From assembly GCF_004745645.1 (NCBI RefSeq), contig NZ_SRMB01000001.1, forward strand, positions 2,170,001 to 2,234,000: a stretch of DNA of 64,000 nucleotides, given 5' to 3'. Positions 7,411 to 16,297 of the stretch are shown piece by piece. How positions within the stretch are numbered: the first letter of the stretch is position 1; the number at the start of each line of letters is the position of its first letter. The notes under the pieces were generated by a model that worked only from the letters and a program-made list of their open reading frames with translations, was not told where the DNA came from and searched no databases. This DNA comes from Hymenobacter metallicola (GTDB taxonomy: Bacteria > Bacteroidota > Bacteroidia > Cytophagales > Hymenobacteraceae). Both the position numbers and the translations under genes were made by a program.

Positions 7411-9579
7411 ATGCTCCACCTACCGTCGCGCCTGACCCTGCTGCTGGGGTTGGCGCTACTGCTGCAGCTGCCGGCCCGCGCCCAGCAGCAGCGGCTCACT
7501 ATGGAAGACGCCTTCCTCAACCGTAGCCTGCAACCCCAGAACCTGCGGCAGCTTACCTGGATTCCGGGCTCTGACGACGAATTCAGCTACGTACGCACCA
7601 CCAGCGGGCAAGACGAGCTGGTGCGCGGCGCGGCCAGCACGGGCCAGGCTACGACTGGAGTAGCCCTCCCCCAACTCAACGCGGCGCTACAAACCGCCGG
7701 CGCCGAAGAGTTCAAGGCTTTCCCAACCGTGCAGTGGCTAGCGGCCGGCACGCTGCTAGTGACCCAGAAAAACCAGGTATTTCGCTACGACACGCAGTCG
7801 GGCCAGGCCAGCCGGGTGCTGGGCTACGACCCGGCCGCCGAAAACGCGGAGCTGGACCCCACCAAAACCCGCGTCGCGTATACCAAGGCCCAGAACCTGT
7901 ACATTTCCCTGGCGGGCCGCGAAAACGAGGCCGTAACCCAGGAAACTAACCCGGCCATCGTGAACGGGCAGGCGGCCCACCGCTCGGAGTTCGGTATCAC
8001 GAAAGGTACGTTCTGGAGCCCGCAGGGCCAGAAGCTGGCTTTCTACCGCATGGACCAGAGCATGGTAACTGACTACCCGCTCGTAACCGTGCTGCCCGTG
8101 CCAGCTAAGGCCACGCCCATCAAATATCCCATGGCCGGCGACAAAAGTCACGAGGTAACGGTGGGCGTGTACGATGTGAACACGCGCAAAACCGTGTTTC
8201 TGCAAACCGGAGAGCCCCGGGAGCAGTACCTGACCAACCTCAGCTGGAGCCCCGACGAGAAGTTTGTATACGTGGCCGTGCTCAACCGGGAGCAGAACCA
8301 TATGCGGCTCAACCAGTACGACGCGGCTTCGGGTGGCTTCGTCAAGACCCTGTTTGAGGAAAAAGACAACAAGTACGTGGAGCCCCAGCACCCGCTGTTG
8401 TTTGTACCCGGCAAGGCTGACCAGTTTATCTGGCAGAGCCAGCGCGACGGCTACAACCACCTCTACCTCTATTCCACCAGCGGCAAGCTGCTGCGCCAGC
8501 TTACCAAGGGCAATTTCGTGGTAACCGACGCGCTGGGCTTTGGAGCGAAGAACAAGGAAGTAGTTTTTATGGCTACGGCCAACAACGGCTTGGAACGCCA
8601 AGTACAAGCGGCCAACCTCAGCAACGGCAAGCTCCGGCGCATTTCCCAACCGGCCGGCACCCACAGCGGTACGCTCAGCCCCTCGGGCCGCTACGTGCTC
8701 GACAACTTCAGCAGCAGCACGACGCCGCGCCTGATTCAGACCCTGAGCGTGGCCGACGGACGCGTGAAGCAAACCCTACTCAAGGCGCCCAACCCGGTGG
8801 AAAGCTACGCGCTGGGCCAAACCCAGCTGGTAACGGTGCGCGCCGCCGACGGGCAAACCCCGCTGAATGCCCGTTTGATAACCCCACCGGGCTTCGACCC
8901 GGCCAAGAAATACCCGACCGTGGTCTACCTCTACGGTGGCCCGCACGTGCAGCTGGTGACCAATAGCTGGCTGGGCGGCGCTAACCTCTGGATGCAGCTC
9001 ATGGCCCAGAAAGGCTACGTGGTCTTTACCATCGATTCGCGGGGCTCGGGCAACCGCGGCCAGGCGTTTGAACAAGCCACTTTCCGCCAGCTGGGCACCG
9101 CCGAAATGGCCGACCAGTTGCAGGGCGTAGAATACCTCCGGAGCCTGCCCTACGTGGACCAAACCCGCCTGGGCGTGCACGGCTGGAGCTTCGGCGGCTT
9201 CATGACCACCACGATGATGACCCGCAGCCCCGGCACGTTCAAAGTAGGCGTGGGCGGCGGCCCGGTTATCGACTGGCGCCTGTACGAGGTCATGTACACG
9301 GAACGCTACATGGATACGCCCCAGGAAAACCCTGAGGGCTACGCCAAAGCCAACCTGCTGAACTATGTGGATAAGCTGCAGGGCCGCTTGCTGCTCATCC
9401 ACGGCACCGTCGACGATGTAGTGGTGTGGCAGCACAGTCTCGACTATCTGAAAACGGCCGTTGATAAGGGCATCCAGCTCGACTACTTTGTTTACCCCGG
9501 CCACCCGCACAACGTGGGCGGCAAAGACCGGGTGCACCTCTACACCAAAATCACCCAGTACTTCGACGAGCATTTGTAG
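7411..9579 (+). CDS. Secreted S9 family peptidase, DPP IV type
   Basis: 722 residues. Enzymes of this family remove dipeptides from N-termini, typically after proline or alanine, in the periplasm. A signal peptide covers residues 1-25 (LLLGLALLLQLPARAQ). The N-terminal two thirds form a beta-propeller (repeated FVPGKADQFIWQS and SWSPDEKFVY type blades). The C-terminal hydrolase carries GWSFGG with Ser593, Asp668 in GTVDDVVV, and His700 in PGHPHNV. The complete triad and the GPHVQLV oxyanion region indicate an active enzyme. It is a single gene with no operon partner. Confidence 0.94.
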   Translation: MLHLPSRLTLLLGLALLLQLPARAQQQRLTMEDAFLNRSLQPQNLRQLTWIPGSDDEFSYVRTTSGQDELVRGAASTGQATTGVALPQLNAALQTAGAEEFKAFPTVQWLAAGTLLVTQKNQVFRYDTQSGQASRVLGYDPAAENAELDPTKTRVAYTKAQNLYISLAGRENEAVTQETNPAIVNGQAAHRSEFGITKGTFWSPQGQKLAFYRMDQSMVTDYPLVTVLPVPAKATPIKYPMAGDKSHEVTVGVYDVNTRKTVFLQTGEPREQYLTNLSWSPDEKFVYVAVLNREQNHMRLNQYDAASGGFVKTLFEEKDNKYVEPQHPLLFVPGKADQFIWQSQRDGYNHLYLYSTSGKLLRQLTKGNFVVTDALGFGAKNKEVVFMATANNGLERQVQAANLSNGKLRRISQPAGTHSGTLSPSGRYVLDNFSSSTTPRLIQTLSVADGRVKQTLLKAPNPVESYALGQTQLVTVRAADGQTPLNARLITPPGFDPAKKYPTVVYLYGGPHVQLVTNSWLGGANLWMQLMAQKGYVVFTIDSRGSGNRGQAFEQATFRQLGTAEMADQLQGVEYLRSLPYVDQTRLGVHGWSFGGFMTTTMMTRSPGTFKVGVGGGPVIDWRLYEVMYTERYMDTPQENPEGYAKANLLNYVDKLQGRLLLIHGTVDDVVVWQHSLDYLKTAVDKGIQLDYFVYPGHPHNVGGKDRVHLYTKITQYFDEHL

Positions 9580-9681
9580 GGCAGTGTGCTGATAAGTTTT
9601 TCGGGCCGGTCGGGTTGAACCAGGTTTTTAAATAGCTTCGTAGCGGGCTGTTTCCTGGAGTGGCCCGACCTGCTGCGTTCT

Positions 9682-10512
9682 ATGCCTACCCCACTTTTGC
9701 GCTTTATGAAGCTTTTTTCTGCTGCCTTGTTTCTACTGCTGCTGTTGCTGGGACGCACGGCCCTGAGCCAGACCCAACGCCCCGACACGGCCACCACCAT
9801 TCGCCTCAGTATAGAAGCCCCAGCTCCTCCCCTGACGATTGATTCGGTGGATTACCTGAAAGCGGTGGCCATCAACCAAGCTCTTTTCAAGAATTTCAGT
9901 GGGCAGTTTTTCTTTAGCTCGGGCTACGCGGCCGCGCAGTACGGCGGGCTGAACGGTATGCTGGAGCAGGCCGGCTACCCCGAGGTTGATGGCGGCCAAT
10001 TCAGCTACGGAGCCGGGGGCAGCTTCCGCTTCAAGCACTTTGTGCTCGGCCTGGAGGCCGTGATGTACGATATCAAGAAAAAAACCACGGACCGCCAAAC
10101 CGAGCTGTTTTCGTCTAACGCCACCAACTACATCGGCTACGCCTGGCTCAATGACCGGCGTACGGCCTGCTTTACGCCCACCATTGGGGTCACCTACGGC
10201 TCGGCCGATATTACCCTAACGGAGAAAAACGCCACCTCCGGCACGGGCAGCGCCACCGGCCTGCTGGCGGGCCCGGCCTACTCCCGCACCCTGCACTACC
10301 GCAGCAGCGGCCTGGCCCTGGGGGCCCACTACGAGTTTTACCCCTTCGATGCGGCCGTGCTCAAGCGCTGCGTGGTAGGCCTGCACACTACCTACACGGC
10401 CCCGCTGGGCTCGGGCCACTACTACGTCGACGACTTCAAGCAAAAAGTGGAAGGCCCCAAGCTGAATCCGCTGCTGTTTTCAGCCCGGGTGGTCGTGGGC
10501 TTCGTCTTTTAA
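9682..10512 (+). CDS. Secreted protein of unknown function, possible outer-membrane barrel
   Basis: 276 residues; I do not recognise a named family. An N-terminal signal peptide (LFLLLLLLGRTALSQ) precedes alternating short hydrophobic strands such as FFFSSGYAAAQYGG, GGSFRFKHFVLGLEAVMYD and SARVVVGFVF, and the chain ends in F, the pattern of small outer-membrane beta-barrels. ATG codons at 9682 and 9706 both allow a signal peptide; the second, giving MKLFSAALF, is equally plausible. A perfect bidirectional hairpin follows 19 bp after the stop. Confidence 0.7.
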   Translation: MPTPLLRFMKLFSAALFLLLLLLGRTALSQTQRPDTATTIRLSIEAPAPPLTIDSVDYLKAVAINQALFKNFSGQFFFSSGYAAAQYGGLNGMLEQAGYPEVDGGQFSYGAGGSFRFKHFVLGLEAVMYDIKKKTTDRQTELFSSNATNYIGYAWLNDRRTACFTPTIGVTYGSADITLTEKNATSGTGSATGLLAGPAYSRTLHYRSSGLALGAHYEFYPFDAAVLKRCVVGLHTTYTAPLGSGHYYVDDFKQKVEGPKLNPLLFSARVVVGFVF

Positions 10513-10531
10513 GCGGCCAACCCTGAAGTAT

Positions 10532-10565
10532 AAAAGCCCATTCCCGGCGCCGGGAATGGGCTTTT
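10532..10565. terminator. Bidirectional terminator, perfect 34-bp palindrome
   Basis: 10532-10548 is the exact reverse complement of 10549-10565, with AAAA and TTTT ends, lying between convergent genes (stop at 10512 and stop at 10585). Confidence 0.9.
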
Positions 10566-10584
10566 CCGCCTTTAGCGAAGTGCC

Positions 10585-13110
10585 TCAACGCCTGATCTGC
10601 CGGTTGATGGTTTCGTCGGTAATCTGGTCGTCGTTCATCAGCAGCAGGGCCTTGCTCAGAATGATGGACAGCACGGCGTCGCCCTCGAACGGCAGAAAGA
10701 CGTCGGCGGTACCCGTGTTTTTGGCCGAGCGGTCGGGCACGATGCACAGGTACTGGTCGTTGGGCTCCATCAGAATATTGCCCGAGCCCAGGTGAATCTT
10801 ATAGGTGCGCAGCTTGCCCCGCACCACCAGAAACCGGTCCTTGATTTCACTCACCTTCCCGATTTTCATGCGGGGCACCAGCCGTTCCAGGGCTAGTTTG
10901 CGGTTTTTGGCCACCTCCCCCAGCTCCCCGAAGCTGTAGCTTTCCCAGTAGTTGCGGTAAGCCGGCAAGCCGCCGTTGTCGCGCCACTGCGGGTCGTTGC
11001 CGACGCTGGCTACACCCACAAACAAATCCACGTCGCGCATCACTTCCGAGAAAACCAGCGGCGGTACCTGCGGCAGCGGCACGGCCCCGTGGTCGTCGAC
11101 GAAGCGCACCTGGTCGGTGCTGACGTAGTGCCAGATGCCGGTGTCATTCCAGGCATGGTCGGCGTTTACCTCGCTGACCCAAAACTGCGCTTCCAGGCCG
11201 TAGGCGGGCAGCTCCAGCGTCGCCGAGTCGGTTTCGTAGCCTTTGTCGTAGGCCCCCATCAGGCTATAGCGCCAGCCGCGCAACTTAGCCAGGGAGTTGA
11301 ACTGGTGCTGGCGCAGGACGTGGGCAGCCATGCGGTTGGAGTACGTACCGGTGCGCTCCTCCGGGGGCGTGAGCAGGTACAGCTCCCGATACGCTTGTTT
11401 CAGCGGCTGCCGCAGCTGCCGCTCATCCAGCAGCTGGCGCCAGGCCAGCACCTCGGCGGCCGGCGCCAATACCGGGTGCCAGAGCTGTACGTGCGCCTCG
11501 GCGGCCGGTGCGGGCACGGCCTGCCCCTGCGCATCGCACCAGGCCCCGTCGAGCCACAGCACATCAGTGTGGGAGCCGTCGGGGTAGTGAAAGCGCCAGA
11601 TCAGCTGCCGGGTAAGGTGGCCCAGCAAGCCGTGGTCGAAGTAATACTGCTGAAACCACGCCAGCGGCAGCCGCCGTCCTTCCACAAAGCTCCGGTCGAG
11701 CCGCTCGCGCTGGGCAGTCAGGGTTTGCTGCACCTGACCCTGGGTGTCTTTCAGGGCTTTGAGCTCGGCAGCGTGGGTTTGCTTGAGGGCCGTCGGGGCC
11801 GACTTCAAAGGCTTCCCTTCTTTCGACCATTGCACTTCCGCTTTGCCATCCGTCAGCAGCAGCACGGCGTGGTAGTCGCCGAAAGAATACGCGGCCCGTC
11901 CGTCTACCAGGCCCCCGGCCGAAACCGCCATATCCTCCATTTCGGCCGGACTGACGCCCAGTTCGCGCGACGCTTTTTCGAGGTGGTTGCCAATCAGGGT
12001 TTGGGTGCTGGTTTGCTTGATTTTCTGGCGCAGGCGCGAGAGGTGAGAAACGCCCGGCAACCCACTCTGGGCCAAGGCCAGCACGCAGGCATTGCCCAGG
12101 CTCGGGGCCAGCGGACCTTTGCCCGGCACTTTGCGGTAGCACCGCAGGGCCAGCTCGGCCAGGGAGGCCTGCATAGCCGGCGTCAGCACCGGAATACTCG
12201 TCCAGATCAGCCCCTTAGCCGCCTGTATGCCTGTGGTCGTGAGCAGATACGAGTCGGAATACGTGCTCGGGTCGTCGCCGAGGTGAAAGGTTTGCACGGG
12301 TAGCTGGGTCAGGCCGCTGAGCCAGACGCTGTAGTGCGCCACAACCGCCGGCTCGCCAACGGCGCCAATGGCGGCAGCGGCTTCCTTGAGAAACTTAGCC
12401 GTCGGCTGGGCGCCACTGGCTTTGTGCCAGAGCTGCAGCAGGTGTAGCCAGGCGCGGGCAGTGGCCGGCTCGAGCTCGGCGACAAACTCATTCATGGCCT
12501 GCCCAAAGGCGTCACCCTCGGAGAAAACCACAGTCGGCAGGGCGTCCTGGTCGCTTTGACCCAGTATTTCCTGCATTTTCACCTGTAGCTTGACCAGGGG
12601 AGCGTAGGACGTATAGCCTGCTATGGTAGCCAGCAGCCGCCGCAGATAAGCGGCTAGCTCGGGGGAAACAGGCTGTTTTTTGGCCTGCTTCTCTAGTTGC
12701 CCCAATGCCAGCACCACCGGATATTTATAGAGGGCCGCAATGACGGTATCGGGCGTGGCCTGGGTTCCTAGCCCAAACTCATTCAGCAGCCGCACGAACC
12801 CCGCGCTGCTCAACTCCAGCGTCGAGCGTAGCAGCACCCGGAGTAGGGCGTCGAGCAGATGCCGGGCTTTGCTGTCGTGCGAGAGGCCCGGGAAGGCTTC
12901 GGCCGTGGCCAGCATGAGGCGGCCTTTGTAGGCGGCATCCTGGTTTTTCAGAGCCTGGTAAGTGGTCAGCTCGGTTAGTTTCAGGTCCCAATAGCTGCCG
13001 GGCTGGCTGGCAAACTCGGTCAGCAGGCCCAGCAGTACGGGCTGCATTTCCAGGGCTTCCGCGCTACGGCTGTTTAACTTGGTTAGATAGGTTGCAGGGG
13101 TAGTAGTCAT
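10585..13110 (-). CDS. DUF4132 domain-containing protein (MolR-like)
   Basis: 841 residues. The middle part has the DUF4132 layout: GLVDGRAAYSFGDYHAVLLL, the DGKAEVQW strand, a charged helix ending in QRERLDRSFVEGRRLP, and the LTRQLIWRFHYPDG segment. The C-terminus adds the conserved block found with this family (FLVVRGKLRTYKIHLGSGNILMEP to FLPFEGDAVLSIILSKALLL). N-terminal residues 1-400 are helical repeats. Function is unknown; family members occur with MoxR AAA ATPases and von Willebrand A proteins in predicted multi-component systems, but here only one partner is present. The ATG at 13110 is preferred to 13248, whose extension is low complexity. The next upstream gene starts at 13583, with a 77-bp gap, so a two-gene operon is likely. 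Confidence 0.85.
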   Translation of the reverse strand: MTTTPATYLTKLNSRSAEALEMQPVLLGLLTEFASQPGSYWDLKLTELTTYQALKNQDAAYKGRLMLATAEAFPGLSHDSKARHLLDALLRVLLRSTLELSSAGFVRLLNEFGLGTQATPDTVIAALYKYPVVLALGQLEKQAKKQPVSPELAAYLRRLLATIAGYTSYAPLVKLQVKMQEILGQSDQDALPTVVFSEGDAFGQAMNEFVAELEPATARAWLHLLQLWHKASGAQPTAKFLKEAAAAIGAVGEPAVVAHYSVWLSGLTQLPVQTFHLGDDPSTYSDSYLLTTTGIQAAKGLIWTSIPVLTPAMQASLAELALRCYRKVPGKGPLAPSLGNACVLALAQSGLPGVSHLSRLRQKIKQTSTQTLIGNHLEKASRELGVSPAEMEDMAVSAGGLVDGRAAYSFGDYHAVLLLTDGKAEVQWSKEGKPLKSAPTALKQTHAAELKALKDTQGQVQQTLTAQRERLDRSFVEGRRLPLAWFQQYYFDHGLLGHLTRQLIWRFHYPDGSHTDVLWLDGAWCDAQGQAVPAPAAEAHVQLWHPVLAPAAEVLAWRQLLDERQLRQPLKQAYRELYLLTPPEERTGTYSNRMAAHVLRQHQFNSLAKLRGWRYSLMGAYDKGYETDSATLELPAYGLEAQFWVSEVNADHAWNDTGIWHYVSTDQVRFVDDHGAVPLPQVPPLVFSEVMRDVDLFVGVASVGNDPQWRDNGGLPAYRNYWESYSFGELGEVAKNRKLALERLVPRMKIGKVSEIKDRFLVVRGKLRTYKIHLGSGNILMEPNDQYLCIVPDRSAKNTGTADVFLPFEGDAVLSIILSKALLLMNDDQITDETINRQIRR

Positions 13111-13187
13111 TGCGGCAGTGTAAGGAAGAAGAAGGCAGCGGCCACGCGGTAAGCACACGGCCGGGCAAGGCTCTAAAGAATGGTAAA

Positions 13188-13583
13188 TCAGCCGCCGACC
13201 AGGGGCGTGAGCTTGATAAAGCTGGCCGTGGCCCCGCTGCCCAGCCACACTTCCTCGTCCAGGCTTTCCACCTGCCGGTCGTTGACGAGCACGAAGTAGC
13301 TATTCTGCTGAAAGCCTTCCAAGGCCTTGTAGAGTTGCTCCTCTGTGTCTACGGGCTTGGCGCGGCGCAGCAGGCGGAAGCCGTTGAGCACCCGCTCCGA
13401 CTCAGTGGGCTGCACCAGGCCCTGAAAAACTTCCTGCTGCCGGCTGTTGTAGGCGACTACTTCCTGGGCCACGCGCCGGGCAATCAGCTCCCGGACGGTC
13501 AGCATTTCCTGCGCTATTTCCAGCTCCAGGCGGTTAAGGATGCTGCCCGTGGCGGTTTCGTCCTGAATGGTGAGTACGGCCAT
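13188..13583 (-). CDS. Conserved small partner of DUF4132 proteins
   Basis: 131 residues. It contains the strongly conserved run RELIARRVAQEVVAYN, then FQGLVQPTESERVLNGFRL, a QNSYFVLVNDRQVESLDEEV segment and the C-terminal SFIKLTPLVGG. I know this protein type as a regular neighbour of DUF4132 genes in many bacteria; its role is not established. It precedes the DUF4132 gene by 77 bp on the same strand. No signal peptide or membrane segment, so both proteins are probably cytosolic. Confidence 0.75.
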   Translation of the reverse strand: MAVLTIQDETATGSILNRLELEIAQEMLTVRELIARRVAQEVVAYNSRQQEVFQGLVQPTESERVLNGFRLLRRAKPVDTEEQLYKALEGFQQNSYFVLVNDRQVESLDEEVWLGSGATASFIKLTPLVGG

Positions 13584-13715
13584 GGTTCAATTGCTAAAAA
13601 AGTTACTATACTAATTTAGTTAGCAATATAGCAAAATATAGTTGAAGTACTACCCAAAACGCGTTTGAGACGTTTCTACGTTACTTTCGCTTCACTTACT
13701 GCCGCGCCGCCTGCT

Positions 13716-14273
13716 ATGCCCGTTCCCTCCTCCGAATTTAAGAAAGCCCTCAAACGCCTGCCCGACGCCGATAAGGAAAAGCTGCTGCTACGGGCCGTGC
13801 GCCGCGACGCGGAGCTCTACGAAACCCTGGTCTTCGAGCTGCTGCCGGAGGTGACCGTGGAACAGGTGTATGAGGAAACCACCGACCGGATTCATGAGCT
13901 GTTCAATGTGGCCGTCACGGGCCGGCTGCTCAACCGCAGCCTGAACAAGGCCCTGGGCAAAGCAGTGAAGGAAAGTGCCCGTTCCCGCCGCATCACGAAG
14001 GATAAGCGCCTGGAAATCGACCTGAACCTGTACGCCCTGCGCCTGATTTTCGACAACTACACCGGGCAGTTCGACTCGCCCTACAACGGCTTCTATGTCA
14101 GCACGGCCCGCCTCACGGCCCGCACGGCCCAGCTGATTCTGGCCAACCTACACGAGGACCTGTGGCTGGAGTACAAGCCGGAGCTTGACGACTTCCTGCA
14201 GCAGCTGCACGGCCGCAGCAAAAGCCGCAACCTGCGCTTCGAGCTGCCCCGGGAGCTGGTTGTGCCCAGCTAA
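13716..14273 (+). CDS. Hypothetical cytosolic protein
   Basis: 185 residues, family not recognised. It is highly charged and predicted all-helical (KKALKRLPDADKEKLLLRAVRRDAELY at the start, then KSARSRR-like basic stretches and LHEDLWLEYKPELDDFLQQLHG). The ATG at 13716 is chosen because the earlier frame from 13665 adds a poor N-terminus that includes a promoter-like AT-rich zone. It is transcribed away from the DUF4132 pair and closed by a strong terminator. The leading part resembles proteins of the Cytophagales-specific core set; no function is inferred. Confidence 0.75.
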   Translation: MPVPSSEFKKALKRLPDADKEKLLLRAVRRDAELYETLVFELLPEVTVEQVYEETTDRIHELFNVAVTGRLLNRSLNKALGKAVKESARSRRITKDKRLEIDLNLYALRLIFDNYTGQFDSPYNGFYVSTARLTARTAQLILANLHEDLWLEYKPELDDFLQQLHGRSKSRNLRFELPRELVVPS

Positions 14274-14296
14274 GACTTGCGGCTGCCTCAAACGCC

Positions 14297-14332
14297 AAAA
14301 AGCCCCGTCATAAAGCTATGACGGGGCTTTTT
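14297..14332. terminator. Bidirectional intrinsic terminator
   Basis: A 16-bp perfect stem (14297-14312 with 14317-14332) with a 4-nt loop, A-rich on one side and T-rich on the other, between the convergent hypothetical gene and yceI. Confidence 0.9.
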
Positions 14333-14384
14333 TAAATACTTACTAGGTAGCTACACGAGCCTGAATGGGCCGGGCAGCCCTACA

Positions 14385-15029
14385 CTATTGCTTGGCAATA
14401 ACGTTGAAGCTCAGCGTGAAGTCGTTGTCAATGGCTTTGTCGCCAATGCTTTCGAAGAACGACTTCGAGCCGTATTTGATGTCAAACTGGGTACGGTCGA
14501 TGGTAGCGGTGCCCGAAGCGGCAGCCACCCCGTTTTTCACGCCAATTTTAGCGGGGAAGCTAATTGGCTTGGTGATGCCCTTGATGGTCAGGTTGCCGGT
14601 TACGGTAGCGTTGTTGGCATCCGCAGCAGCGCCTTTGATAGGGGTAACCTTGGTGATTTTGAAGGTCGAGGTCGGGTTCTTCTCAATACCGAAGAAATCG
14701 TCGGCGCGCAGGTGGCCTACCAGTTTGCCGTTGGTGTCGGCATCGGTGATGTCGGTTACCTTCAGCGAGTTCATGTCAACGACGAAGGTACCGCCAACGA
14801 TTTGGTTGCCTTTCACTTCCACCTCACCGCTTTTGAACTGCATGGTGCCGTTGTGCTGACCGGTAACTTTCTTACCAACCCAACCCAGGGTGCTCAGCTG
14901 GGGCTGTACTTTGTAAACTGTTCCGGCCTTGGCGCTGGTCGCAGCCTTCGGAGCCGTAGGATCTTTGGCTACGGCCGGTGCAGCCATGATCGAAGCAATA
15001 AACAGGGCGGAAAGAGCAATCTTTTTCAT
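14385..15029 (-). CDS. YceI family periplasmic lipid-binding-like protein
   Basis: 214 residues. YceI proteins are lipocalin-like barrels that bind isoprenoids in the periplasm. The signal peptide MKKIALSALFIASIMAAPAVA supports the ATG at 15029. Family hallmarks are STLGWVGKKVTGQHNGTMQFKSG, VDMNSLKV, HLRADDFFGIEKNPTSTFKI and NLTIKGITKPISFP. It follows marR by 46 bp on the same strand, so expression is probably shared and governed by MarR. Confidence 0.94.
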   Translation of the reverse strand: MKKIALSALFIASIMAAPAVAKDPTAPKAATSAKAGTVYKVQPQLSTLGWVGKKVTGQHNGTMQFKSGEVEVKGNQIVGGTFVVDMNSLKVTDITDADTNGKLVGHLRADDFFGIEKNPTSTFKITKVTPIKGAAADANNATVTGNLTIKGITKPISFPAKIGVKNGVAAASGTATIDRTQFDIKYGSKSFFESIGDKAIDNDFTLSFNVIAKQ

Positions 15030-15075
15030 GACAATTGGAAAGTGAAGGAAAAACAAGAGGGATGACTGAAAAACG

Positions 15076-15531
15076 TCAGTCGCGGATTTTATCGAGAATG
15101 GTATTAAGCTGCTGAGCTTCTTCCAGGGTGAGCGTTTTCAGGCCGTGGTGCAGATCCACACTGGCATCCATGCGCTGCAGCAACTCCAGGCCGCTGTCGG
15201 TGATGCGAATGTCCACGGCCCGCCGGTTGCTGGGGCACACTGTGCGCGTCACGAAGCTCTTGGCTTCGAGCTTGTCGACGATGCGGGAGGCGTTGCTGGT
15301 TTTATCGAGCATGCGCTCAATGAGCAGGTTCACGGTAGCCGGCTTGGGATGCTGGCCCCGCAGAATGCGTAGAATATTGAACTGGGGCAGCGTAATATCG
15401 AATTCACGGAAAGCGGCGGCCTGCTGCTGCTGCAGCCAACCAGCCGTGTAGACCAGATTGATCAGGCCTTTCTGGTACTCATCCTTGAACACGGGCTGCT
15501 TAATTTCATCTTCAATTCTCATAGTCTGCAT
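15076..15531 (-). CDS. MarR family transcriptional regulator
   Basis: 151 residues, typical length. The winged helix-turn-helix spans about residues 45-110 (LPQFNILRILRGQ, then NLLIERMLDKTSNASRIVDKLEAKSFVTRTVCPSNRRAVDIRIT), with dimerisation helices at both ends. It likely represses itself and the yceI gene 46 bp downstream, the operator candidate being the palindrome just upstream. The start may be 15531 or the second Met at 15522; both leave the fold intact. Confidence 0.93.
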   Translation of the reverse strand: MQTMRIEDEIKQPVFKDEYQKGLINLVYTAGWLQQQQAAAFREFDITLPQFNILRILRGQHPKPATVNLLIERMLDKTSNASRIVDKLEAKSFVTRTVCPSNRRAVDIRITDSGLELLQRMDASVDLHHGLKTLTLEEAQQLNTILDKIRD

Positions 15532-15549
15532 TCAGCGGGGCTGGATTAC

Positions 15550-15585
15550 GTTGCAAATATATGTACATACATTTAATGTTGCAAC
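15550..15585. promoter_or_regulatory. Nested palindrome upstream of marR, candidate operator
   Basis: A 20-bp near-perfect palindrome (15555-15574, core TATGTACATA, one mismatched pair) is embedded between GTTGCAA (15550-15556) and its complement TTGCAAC (15579-15585). MarR proteins bind such sites over their own promoter. Position 19 bp upstream of the marR start and the AT-rich setting support this. Confidence 0.6.
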
Positions 15586-15691
15586 ACAGTTCCCAAAAAT
15601 CTTTTTTAAGCACAGCTTGGTTAGCGTAAAAAACAGAATTGCTTTAACCCCGTAAGCGCAGAAGTCTTGAGCTCTAACCAAACTCCGCGCC

Positions 15692-16273
15692 ATGAATCGC
15701 CACCTGTTCTCCCTCGCCCTGTTCCTGACCGTCGCTGCGCCCCTAAGCACCCTGGCCCAAGCTAAGCCGGCTCGCCCGATCGGGGCTATTGAAGCCGGCA
15801 GCAACGACCAGTTTCTGATGCGGGAAGGCGAAGTAGTACTACGCCAGGGCTCAACTACCACTCCGCTGACGAAGAATGTGGTGCTGGCCAATGGCACGAA
15901 AGTTAACTACAAGAGTGGTATTGTGGAGCTTCCCGGCGGCAAGAAAACGACGCTCAAGGAAGGCGACTACGTGACGATGAAAGGCGACATCGTCTTTGCC
16001 ACTCCCGGTAGCGCCGCCGCGGCCCGGGGCACCACGGCTCCGGCCGGAGCGCAGTTCGAGCCCTACGTCGACCGGAACTCGGCCCCAACTACGGCCGACA
16101 TGGAAACCCGCCTGAGCAGCCTCAACAGCCGCATCACGCTGATGGCCCAAAAGATCCAGCTCCTGAACGACAAGATTAGCCTGCTGAGTAGCAGTACCCA
16201 GCGCCCGGCCGATACCAGTCAGCTCGACCAACAGATCAAGGCCCTGGATGAGCAGCTACGGCAGGTGAAGTAA
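15692..16273 (+). CDS. Secreted DUF6799-like protein with C-terminal coiled coil
   Basis: 193 residues. Signal peptide (SLALFLTVAAPLSTLAQA), then a repeat-like all-beta module with DQFLMREGEVVLRQG, NVVLANGTKVNYKSGIVELPGGKKTTLKEGDYVTMKGDI, which resembles the DUF6799 pattern of short glycine-turn repeats. Residues 135-193 form a heptad-rich helix (MAQKIQLLNDKISLL, then QIKALDEQLRQVK) likely to oligomerise. The function is unknown. The gene is divergent from marR and shares its 160-bp upstream region. Confidence 0.75.
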   Translation: MNRHLFSLALFLTVAAPLSTLAQAKPARPIGAIEAGSNDQFLMREGEVVLRQGSTTTPLTKNVVLANGTKVNYKSGIVELPGGKKTTLKEGDYVTMKGDIVFATPGSAAAARGTTAPAGAQFEPYVDRNSAPTTADMETRLSSLNSRITLMAQKIQLLNDKISLLSSSTQRPADTSQLDQQIKALDEQLRQVK

Positions 16274-16297
16274 GCCCTACTGCCAGGTACTACTCGC

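Noticed and set aside
11089..12303. 404-residue plus-strand frame opposite the DUF4132 gene
   Set aside because: Antisense frame with low-complexity composition; the minus-strand gene has family motifs throughout.
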